The position numbers were made by a program, and so were the translations under genes. DNA of 64,000 nt, taken from assembly GCA_946894095.1 (NCBI GenBank), contig OX335644.1:26827595-26891594 (forward strand), read 5' to 3'. This DNA comes from Incurvaria masculella (taxonomy: Eukaryota; Arthropoda; Insecta; Lepidoptera; Incurvariidae). Of this stretch, positions 52,091 through 63,500 are shown piece after piece. The notes under the pieces were generated by a model. The model had not been told where the DNA came from. It ran no database searches and saw nothing but the letters and a program-made list of their open reading frames with translations. Every line of letters starts with the position of its first letter. Within the stretch, counting starts at the first letter, position 1.

Positions 52091-54398
52091 AAGTATTTTT
52101 CCAAAATTATCTTAACATAACTATTTTTTTAGATAACATAGGACACAAAAAACATGATTAAGTACCTAAAAGAAATAAACTCGCACACATCTGTCACTTA
52201 CGGCCGACTTTTCTATCATCAGATAGTTCTTATCGGACTGATTGTACATTTACATTTGTCAAAAGACAGATAGGCATTAAGAGATATTAGAATATATCTT
52301 CTGTCACAATTCACTGCCTGAAATTTTACTAATAATAAAATCGACTCACTACAACGGATGGATAAGCAGTGGCGTAAATAGGTCAGCCGAATAGCTATCT
52401 TACTGTTTATGTATCCATTGAAAAATCAGCCCTTATTGTTTTAATATTTAATAATTTTTAACTAACAAATATTTTAACATAATAACACATCAGTAGATAA
52501 ATTTAACATTATAGCTTATGAAAATATTGTAAGTACTATTAATTATTGAAACCCTTAGTTATTTTTCGACATTCCAGATTTTCCCTAAATCAGACCTTTG
52601 CTATGAAGCAATTTTCGCTCCGAAATCTGTCATCGACCTTTCTTCGCCCTTTGCAATAAGGCAGATTTTGGCGCCAAAACCTCGGTCGATATCGACCAAA
52701 CAGAAGCGAGAATGTTAAAACGATATTTTCACACTGTTAACTAAATAATATTTTAAGTAAGTAATTACCTATTATAGTATATATAATCTATTAGATATTA
52801 TTTAACTCTTAAAATACTCTCTAAATATGTTAAAATTAATGTGAGTTTATAAAACGACATCTATAGTTTGCGCCAAACTTAGTGCGTGTACTCTATGCCC
52901 TTGCCTCAAGAGCGTTTTTTGTAAGATCTGAGACGTACTGTGCATCGAATATTCGTATCGACAAAATGCTCCGCTATTATGCAGTGATTATGCATGCATG
53001 GCGCTGACGCTAAGGATTTTTTGACTGCACAATGCTACTCTTTACGATTATTTAAAAAAAATCTTATGAAAATACTTTAATGTAAATTTCGTAGCATAAC
53101 CTCAACAGCTAGAAATATCGGAGGAATAGAGATGGTTAAATATTAAGGCAGTGCATATACATATGTATAGACTTATTCAAAACAAAGACAATATGAGCAT
53201 GAAATAAAATTAGTACTTGGGTAGAGAATGGGCTCGGAGCACTCGCTTAACTTCATAATTGGTTCAGAAATACGTACAGTGATAGAAACATTTGATATTT
53301 ACGGCCGCGGATTCAGGCTTTCTCTGAGCGGGTTGCGAGAGGGGTTGTAAAAGCAAGGTTTAAATTACTTAATTTTAACTACCTATGTGCTTTCTTATCG
53401 AATATATCGCAACTACAGTGAAAACTTGCACAAATACATTTTAATAAGTTGATTTGATGATGAATACAAAACTAAATTAAGTACGCACTTAGTTTTTAAC
53501 TACAAGATGACAAAATAGTACTGACAAGAATATACACGGACTAATCGCGTGTCCATCGACCACCCTCCCCCCCCCCTCTCCTCGCGTGTGTTCGTTCATG
53601 CAGATGGCGCCACGGTCGTTAGTTCATATTTCTGCTATAATTCCCCAAAAATAGGAAGTTCCTAACTAAAACTGTAGTGGCGAGCACAATAAGCAGTTAT
53701 TCTTATAAAACAAGAGGCTAGAATTTGTAACATAAATGTAACTAAGAGCAATGTTCAAACACGTAACTTTTAGTGAACCGCATGGAGTTCCTTCCATACT
53801 GTCCATGCAAAGTGAAGTTTAATCATACGTTGACGTTGATTTGGATTTGTCCATCAACAAGAAAATAACCTCTCGATTTTTTTCTCGTTGTCCCTAATGA
53901 TGAAAGTAGCTAATTTTAGATGGCAACTTTTTATAAAATTTCTCATGATTATCCGTAGAAAGAGAATCTCTAATTATCTAATAAATTGCAGCTACTTTTT
54001 ATAAATTATCAGTCGTATTCAGAGAGCACCTGTCAAAACTAGACATAAGCTTTTTCTAAATTTATTTGTATATACGCTGTTGGTTTACCTTATTAAATAA
54101 ATAAATAAAAAACTTAGTACTAGATTAGCACCGGATTTGTGCTCCCCGCTAGTTACACTTGGTAACTTACCTTTTTAAATTACGTAGGTATAGCAGACAT
54201 GTATATAAACGACAGTGGCGCCATTTATTAAATTAACACACCCAGAGCCGACTGCAATTTCTCTTCCTAAATGCAAGTCGGCTTTGACACACCCCATTCA
54301 GGTACAAAAACGACAAGGTGGCCGAAACAAAATTAAGTAACATATAAACTGAGTTGCGAGAAAACAGTTTGTGGGTTGCAACATGGCTGCGGCGCTTG
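52091..54398. other. AT-rich stretch downstream of the protease homolog
   Basis: No gene recognised. It includes a C-run at 53563-53575, a reversed piece of the GTGCACGAAAGGAC repeat at about 53765-53860 and a fragment of the 48218 MITE family at 54010-54140, interrupted by AAATAAATAAATAAA. Confidence 0.45.
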
Positions 54399-54560
54399 TC
54401 ACGGGACCGTATAGGTGGCGCTGTCGAGCGAGCGCAGCGCCATCTGCCCGTCGAGCCAGGCACGTTGCGAGGCGAGCCCCTGGTACACGCCCGGCGCGTT
54501 CTGCGTGCAGCGGATGCTCCACGAGCTCAAACCGTGCTGTACGAAGCGACCGTCGTTCGT
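54399..54560 (-). CDS. Protease homolog terminal exon
   Basis: Acceptor TGTTTGCAG, stop TGA at 54401-54399. It encodes TNDGRFVQHGLSSWSIRCTQ, NAPGVYQGLASQRAWLDGQM and a short C-terminus. The usual SWG is SWS here. Confidence 0.86.
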   Translation of the reverse strand, partial: TNDGRFVQHGLSSWSIRCTQNAPGVYQGLASQRAWLDGQMALRSLDSATYTVP

Positions 54561-57500
54561 CTGCAAACAAGAAACACCAGTTCTTCGAAGAGTCGGGTTG
54601 ACAGATCAGTGAGTAATGTCCATTTTACACGGGGCAAAGCAACGATCCAGAGCAGTGGGAAGGGTAGGCCAGTGGGCGTTCAAATTTCGAACATCTCTGT
54701 CCGTATTCGACAGGGCGTGACTAGAGATATTGTACATTAATGTTGTAGTGGCACTGTAACAATTACACTGAAATCTTCTAAACGGATTAAAATTACAACA
54801 GAATGGAGTAAAAAAACCTTTGAAAAGAGTCTAAATTACAACTTGTTCACTAGTCTATCCTTAACTGCACTGCCCGCGAGTTCACACACATCACACATGC
54901 TTCCAGCCCTGCTCTGACTGAAACAGGCATTCAAATTGCAGCAGTAATGTTCCGTCTTCTCCTGCCTCACAGCTCTGTCACCGTGGCAAAGTACGTCCTC
55001 TCCACGTTATAGGGGTAGTTTAGTTTAGGTTAGTAAATAGACACAGGTGAAGCAGACCTGCGTGAGACAAAAGAGCGGCGCGCCCTGGTGCGAGGGGCAG
55101 ATGTCGCCGTCGGGCGCGGGCTCCGCGCAGAACGAGGCGCCGTCGACGCTGTAGCTCGCGCCTGCGCCGAGCGCGCGGAGCCGCTCCGAGCAGCTCGCGC
55201 CGTCAATCGGCGTCAGCGCCACCTATCGACGAGATACTGTGTAACTAGTATTTTTAGCAAGCCTGAGGCGAGGCCTGAGGAGACCAGACGGGTTCCGCTC
55301 TCGACCTCCCACTCTCTACCTAACATGTTCTGTAGGATGCCTACAGAACGTGTTAATATCTTGAACAGGCTTATAACATGACGGATGTCCAGTTACATAA
55401 AAAAAGCGGGGAGGCAGTATTAGGGTAAGAAGGTACCACCACACAACGTGGAATAGGCTGAGAATGTACCCATTCACTGTCGACATTCCCAAAATATGAA
55501 CCCACCGGTCCTCTAGTCTAGATTTCTTTATCTATAGGGTCGGTAAACTATGGAATCGACTCCCTGCCGAAGTTTTTCCCTCATCGTACAACCTGGGGTC
55601 CTTCAAACATGGTGTGAAGAAGCACCTGGCCGGTCGGCATCGTTTTCCCCTGTGAAAGTCTGAAAGGCCGCCCCGGGCGCCTTTTTTTGAAGTCCAGGCG
55701 TGCGCCATACGCCGCGCTTAACATAAAAAAAACTTTCTGCATTTCAGTCAGGTTTTAAATGGTACGGATGAAGAGATCCCTGGGTGTACCTTGGCCAGCA
55801 CGTCACGGTAGCTGCCGGCGCGGTCGCGTCCCCAGCCGCCGGCGAGGCAGCCCGCCGCCGGTAGCTGCTCGTCCTGCCGCGGCAGGCACGCCGTGTTCAC
55901 GTTATCCTGGATCTCGACGGCCTCCTTCAGGAACAGCAGCGCTATGTTGTTCCGCTGCTTACCTGCATACGGCATTGTTCAATTAATGTACATCTTATTG
56001 CTGTCCTAAGTAGGATGAAAGGAGAATGCCCATTGCCCCATAGATTTTGGGCCCCTCAAAATGCCAGTATCTAATTTCCAAACCAGAGTTATAATTTAGA
56101 AAATATTATAACTTATTCATAATAAATTATGAAATTTGAAGACCAAGTTCATTGCCATTTTGAAGTTATTTTTTTCTCCCTTACCGGACGGAATGGCACG
56201 GAGCATTCTACCCGAACACGTCTTGTGACAACGGTAGTACTATGCGATGTTCTGTCCTTGTCTTATATTGTTCAGCTACTGGAACTTGTCCACGGGCCGT
56301 CGTCACACGAGGTGGCGACACTCTGCTGGCTACCCGAAGAGCTGATTTTGTTAGTAAGAAAAAAAGTAATTGTGAATGATTACTTTTTATTATTTAACTA
56401 GTAACCGGCCGTGAAAAATGGGGATTCAGATAGTTATAAATATGTTTAAATATTAAATATAAATTATCGCATATGTTTCAATAAAAGACACGAATGATTT
56501 CTAAGGGGCCTTGATTGCAGGGTGCGTGAGAGATTGTTAAGCCTTTTTAGTTCATTGGATTTAATAACAGTCTTGCGGTTGTCACGAGAGAGATTAGCAG
56601 TCATAAATGTTTATTGGTTAGTAAATAATGAGAGGTGGTAGCATCTTGTAAAACCTCGTAGCTGTACAAACGGCCGCAATAATTCCTAACACAATTTTTC
56701 CGGCCGCTTAGCACGCTTATGCTGGCGACTCACGGCACCTTTGGGAATATCTGTTGCGCGGCGTGCGAAACATTAGATACAAATCATTCATCGTCACCGT
56801 CATCATTCATTGTACAGCAGAGAACTCGTCTTTTCCTTCCTCGCCCCGTTTATGCACCACTTTCTTTCTTTCCGAGCTGGTCCAGCCCGCCCGTGGTTGA
56901 AGCGGCAATGAAAAAATGTCCGTGTTTTCCATCCAGTTCAATGTAGCCGTGCTCATACAGAGAAGGTCCTGGCATGACACCTAATTCCTTCGGGATTGTG
57001 GTGTATTCGGCTAATATCATAACGGTAGTTGTGTGGTATTAGCCATCAATATCAGGTTCCATAAAAAAATCTCTGGCTTCTTAGGTCACGTAGTACAGGG
57101 TCAAAGTTCACAATAGTTAGAAATAAGAGCAGTCGTCTGTTCATGCAATAAAAATACCTGTTATTCGTCATAGAGATGTAAATCTACCGCAATAATGGAT
57201 GACTACTTGCTATAGTTTGTTCGAAGTACGAAGCGAAGGAAGCACGTATTTCGTACGAAGGACGAAGCGAAGGAAACGCGTACGAAGGAAGCACGTATTT
57301 CATACGAAGGACGAAGCGAAGGAAACGCGTACAAAGGAAGCACGTATTTCGTACGAAGGACGAAGCGAAGGAAACGCGTACGAAGGAAGCACGTATTTCG
57401 TACGAAAGACGAAGCGAAGGAAACGCGTACGAAGGAAGCACGTATTTCGTACGAAGGACGAAGCGAAGGAAATGCGTACGAAGGAAGCACGTATTTCGTA

Positions 57501-60500
57501 CGAAGGACGAAGCGAAGGAAACGCGTACGAAGGAAGCACGTATTTCGTACGAAGGACGAAGCGAAGGAAACACGGCCATTCCTTTCTATGTTGCGTCAAA
57601 CTAATCAAAACGCCTCACTCTCGATAACCTCAGCCTGTTGCCGCGTGTCATACCTAGGAAGGGTGAAGACGAGCAAAGCGGTCGCTCAGGCAGTCACGAA
57701 TCCCCAAAATTCAATGTTCTTGGAATAGGTGGCACATTGTGCCACAGGCAGGCTCCAATAAGTTTACGAGAAATATCAGCGCACCTATATTACAGGCATT
57801 ATAATTTAATATTCGTGAGGTAGGTAAGCTATGTTTATAAGAGAGCCTTATCACTTTCTGTGGCTATCTTAAGCCGTAGCATTTCGTCACAGCTTGTTTT
57901 GAATAAGAGGAAAGTGACTTTGATCTCATTTAATCCCCTCAGCAACGTTGGGAATTCCATTGAAATTCTTACCTTATCTCATACCTATATAACCAACGGA
58001 TTAGATAAGAGACAGTAGGGGGTATGTTAACTCGACGGACGAAGAGCAGGTGAACATGCAAGATTGTGATGAAATCGGTCCTGCATGAACTATACATAGT
58101 TCTAACACGAAGTAATATATAAGTCAATGGTTCTAACCCATATTTGAGAGATAGATCCAATATACCTACCCATCTGCCTCACAGTCTTCGGACTAGTGCA
58201 GAAGGCAAGATTTAAAAAATATTGCATGCAAACAGCCAAAGCTGTTTTAATGTTATAACATGCAATTGTTATAAGTAATATATCTTAGATTAGTATTACC
58301 TACGCATACTTGTAGTATTATATTGTATCTGTATCACTACATCAAGTCGCTTTCTCTGTCCCTATATCCCTATGTATGCTTAAATCTTTAAAACTACGCA
58401 ACGGATTTTGAAGCGGTTTTTTTTAATAGATAGAGTGATTGAAGAGGAAGGTTTATCCATTAAATGGTGGAAGAATACTGTTATTTTTGAGGTTTTTAAT
58501 GTGATGTCGTAAATATTACATTTTTTCCGCTTACATTGCAAACGCAGGCTGAACTTGACCAGTCCGAAATCAGTCAAAATCGACATTGACCCGAGCGGAG
58601 CCGGGTACCTTAGCTAGTTAGATTATAAGTCAATGATGTAATGAAGGTAATGTTTTCTGAAATAAAAAACTTTGAATTTGCCTGGAACCGTTACACAATT
58701 TACTACGAAAAGATGTGAAATTTAAATGGAATGCAGAATTTCAATCATCATTTAATAAAATAAAAACATGGCCTTGTACAGAACCAGTTATGAATGTCTT
58801 TGACCCTGAACTACCAATAAACATTTACACGGATGCTAGCGTCAAAGAAGGCTATAGTTCTACTCACTCACTAGAGGCCCGGGTTCAATACCAACTTGCA
58901 CCACTGTCTTTCTCTTTCAGAGTTCGATAAGTGCATTTCGTCACGAATGCAAGCTGCTCCATGGTTCGGAATCCATGTAAAACTGTAGGTCCCCTTCCCC
59001 TACTAGGTGGTAGGGTTTAATCCCGCCCGGGTTGGTACCATCGCATTGGATGAAAAGATGGTCGAAGCGGCAATGAAAAATTGTCCGTGTTTTCCATCCA
59101 GTTCAATGTAGCCGTGCTCATAAAGGGAAGGTCCTGGCATGGCACCAAATTCCTTCGGGAATGTGGTGTATTGGGCTAATATCATAACGGTAGTTGTGTG
59201 GTATTAGCCATCCATATCAGGTCGCATAAAAAAAAAAAAGTGGGAGCGGTGTTAAAACAAAAAGATCAAAACGGGGACAGTGAGCCAGTTGGTTATTTCT
59301 TAACAATAATTAATGAAGCTCAAAAAATAATATGGAAATAAATCTAGAATATCTGTCAATAAAAGAAGCTGTGAAATATTGGCAGCACTGGCTTATGGGA
59401 AAATAATTTGGTATACTCAGATCATAAACCATTGGAAAATATGAACATCAAGGCATCAAGCATTGCATTTCCAAATTTTCCAACAATTTTTTAACAATTG
59501 AAAAAAAAATCTGTGAAAATGTTGATCCCCTTTTCAAGCTTCATTGAAGCATAGATTTTTTATTTTTTATAATATTTATCTAGTGTGATCAGATTTTTAA
59601 ACTACAAGTTTCGTCAGAGTCATGCGTAAATAGTGCAGATGCCCGCAAATAACTAGAACCATGGCGATATTCTTTGCCATGGGGGGGGGGGGCGCGTCGT
59701 CCGCACGATGCGCTATTGGGGTTCCTTCCGTCTCTGTGGATATACAGAAAGCTGCGCACCCGAGTTGCACGGCACGCCGCCGCCGTCAGCACGACGCGCG
59801 GGTGAATCAACGAGCCCGTGCAGAAGTAGCCGCTGCTGCTCATGCTGTTGGGGTTCCCTCCGTCTCTGTGGATATACAGAGAGTTGCGCACCCGAGTTGT
59901 ACATCTCGTGGACGACGTGCTCGCTGACAGCGCGCTCCTGGTGCGGAAACAGCTCGCGCGCGCCGGCCAGGTCGTAGTCGCCGACGCGCACCGTCAGCGT
60001 CGCGTGCCGCGCGGACGCCGCGCACGCCGCTGCCGTCAGCACGACGCGCGGGTGAATCAACGAGCCCGTGCAGAAGTAGCCGCTGCTGCTCATGGTGTTG
60101 GGGTTCCCTCCGTCTCTGTAAATGATCAATAAAATTCTGTAATGGGTGCGATCAGGAAACTCCTGTAGGAAATCGGAGCAGTGAAGACTTATAGTTATGC
60201 AAACTCTGAAAAAATCATTTACTTTCATTTTTATTTTATTTAATTTTATTTGGTCTTTTTGGTATACAATTATACACTTAGACACGTCAAAAAAGGTCAT
60301 AATAAAATCAAGATAACCACAGAAATCGGAATTAAAGCATGAGGAGATTAGACTACATACTGCAGTTTGGTGCGGCAAAGATTTTAAATGCTGTATTTTA
60401 AATACCTACCAGACGAACCTTGGAATTAAAATGCGAATGGCCAATAAATGACCTTCTAATATTAATCTATCTAGGATTAAATCTAATTTAACTACGATAA

Positions 60501-63500
60501 TTCCGAATCCAGAGACGATTTTGACCCTCGGCACCAGAGATCTAAATCTAATCTTAGCTCGGCACAGCCACCAATACAAAATAATTTAAAAAATCGCGGC
60601 TGAAGGCCTGTGCTGTGTTCTAAATGCGTTATTTTTCTCGTGGCTTCGTCCCAAATATTAAAACTAAATCCACGTGATCAATTGTCGTGCAACCGATATT
60701 CAAAACTCTTTAGCTTTACGCCGATCAAAGTTTGATGTTGATTTTTATGAATCAAATTCTGAATGATGCTATCGATTGTACAGACCTACTGCAACGAATA
60801 AACATATTTGTATTGAATTGCAGGCAAATAGGTCGAAAACCCTTTCTTTATTGAGCGTTGTCGAACAAATGTTGGGACAAATCTCGCTTTCATCTGTGAC
60901 TAACTCATTTTCGCTTTCCTGAGTAGATATACGGAGTCTATATAGTTCACTCACGAATTCGGGATGCGCAACTTCGAGTGTTCATTTCACTAAATTTTAC
61001 AGGTAAAGAACAGGTCAAACTCAAGAACAGCAGTAGTGAGCGAATTTGTAAGCGAACTGACTCACGGGCGCTACCGATCTTGTATATAAAAGTGGCTACG
61101 CGCCGGCGCCGGCCGCCCCGATACGAACGAGTTCATTCTTCCTAGCTGTACAACCCGGCGGCGGCGGCGGGACTAACTCAATCACGGGCACGGTACAAAA
61201 CCGTGCTGTTGCGCTCTGGGACCTTCTCTGTTTCAAAGAAAAAGACAGGCTCCGTGATGAGGAAGATGCAACATGTTCACAAAAAAGACAATGTGCATAG
61301 TGTATAATTTGGTAAGATTTACGAAATTTTTAATTACTAAACGACTTATAGCTAAAAGTAAACCACGACCGCTGTATTACAACATCTAACAAAAACCAAA
61401 TAGATTATGAATCTTGATTAAATAAGCTATGTCTGATGACTAATCTTTTTAAGATGTTCTTACTTTATCATTGCGTAATCTAACTCCAAAGTTATTGTAT
61501 AAAACGTGCAAAAAACCCGAACTTCCGAACTTTAATAACTTAGAAACCAAACACAATTTTACAATGCCAACGGTCATCAGACATCTAGTTCGATCAAATA
61601 AAGCTATTTTGAGCAAAATTTGGGATCTCTGACAAGTAATATGTGCGTGATCTTCTTTCCCCGTTTGTATGGGGAGTTGAGCGGGATGGGCCACCTTAAA
61701 AAGTGGCACGCAGAAAGGGAGAAATTAGAATGAGTTTTATGGCCAAAAGGCATTCAGGTCAAACAAGATAGGAACGGCGATTTATTTTTAAATTTTATTG
61801 GAATCGAGGTGTTATGGAAGGCTTTAGCGCCTCTCAAAGAACGAAGAAGACATTCACATTTCAGATACAATCTCGCACTGATTAGATATTACCTGAAGAT
61901 CGCGACGCACCAGGGGCACTCCCCGTACGCCATATCCTTGCTGCTGCCGGCACGGAGTCCGTCGGTCACCGAACCGCAGCCCAGGTTGGTCCGGAACCCT
62001 GCCGACACCTCCGTGCTGTTGTCTGCAACACGACCAGCGACACGATTAGATGTAATCCTCCAAATTGAAAGAATGCAATCCAATTTTACACTTGGAAACA
62101 CATTGTGGAAATTATTTTCTAAATCTCAGCCACTGAATAGAATGCATGCATGCATTCAAGACCCAAATGACCCCCTCTATCTCCGGGATCCGCCCTTGGG
62201 TCGTATTCGTTACATTTGATCGAGGTTCCTCAAATAGCAGTTGTTTTGATCCTGCAACGAGGATTTGTGAAACGATTAGAAGTACTCATATCATTTTCAA
62301 AGATAACATTTTCTGTATAAATTCACGGTTTACCGCCATATCCAAATCTCCAATTCAAAGGTGACTGAAAAACAGAGGGTCGGGAGCGTGTTTAGGATGT
62401 TTAGCCAGAGATTAAAAAACTTCTTTGATTTTAGCATCATCTTAATGATTACAAACACCAAAAAAATTAGTAGACTGTCGAATATGTACATAGATTACAC
62501 GCCCCAGGGAAGAAATATTTGTATTAAGTTTTCAACTACTAAATCGTCGCCTGTTTGTTGCCCAGACACTCTCACGCCTATCGGAAATGTTTCTTCTTCT
62601 CTGACCTGCGTTGGATGCTTCCAGCTTCTTCTTTTGCTCGAGGGCTTCCTCCGCCGTGAGGATGTCGTCGACGCAGCACCAGTCCAGCACGCTCGGACAG
62701 CGCCCTTCCCTGGATTGAATAGCATTGCCCCGTTGTACTGTATTGATTCTTAGGTGGCCGGCAATCGAACCAACCCGATTATGTGTACCAATGTACACAC
62801 AATCGTCTTGGATTATGATGTTTCTTGTACGAAGAATTTTGGAGTACATATTAGTGTCCCGTATATCAAATGTAAATAGGCTGGAATCTGTGCAAACATG
62901 TTTTAGTAGTCACTTGTATTCATTTGTAGCAGTAGTTCATGACAGTTTTTGCAAAACTATGAGGTCTGTACGTGATCAATGCAGAGCAAGTATCTCCATT
63001 TTGAAGTTACATGGTAGGCGCGTAGGTACTATTGACGAAGCACTGGTATTAGGCTCTTAATTCCCGGTAGTCACATGTTCCATAAAACAGGAATAAATGT
63101 TGCTACGGTTTTAACAGCAACTCCAACAAGAAGAGATTGTCTCGTGGTATGGACGATTACCTTAGCTCGAGCGTGCGGCTTCGCGTACTTGATGATGGTA
63201 CCGTTCTGGTAGCAGAGCCTGTAGTCGACGCGGACGCCGGTGCTGTGGTCTTTGGTCGTGCAGGAGAAGCTGCGGACGCCAGCTGCATAAATTGTCTCGT
63301 GGTATGGACGACTACCTTAGCTAGAAGCCGTCCGGCTGCGCGTACTTGATGATGCTGCCGTTTTGGTAGCAGAGCGAGTAGTCGACGCAGACGCCGGTGG
63401 GATTGTACTTGGTCGTGCAGGAGACGCCGCCGGCTGCACAGATAGTCTCGAGGTATAGATGGATTACCTTAGCTCGAAGGCGTCCGGCTGCGCGTACTTG

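Noticed and set aside
57225..57575. CRISPR-like regular spacing
   Set aside because: Repeats are contiguous with no unique spacers, and the host is an insect.
57184..57627. Open frames of 95-142 aa on both strands in the minisatellite
   Set aside because: They arise because a 49 bp unit lacks stop codons; there is no start context, domain or splice support.
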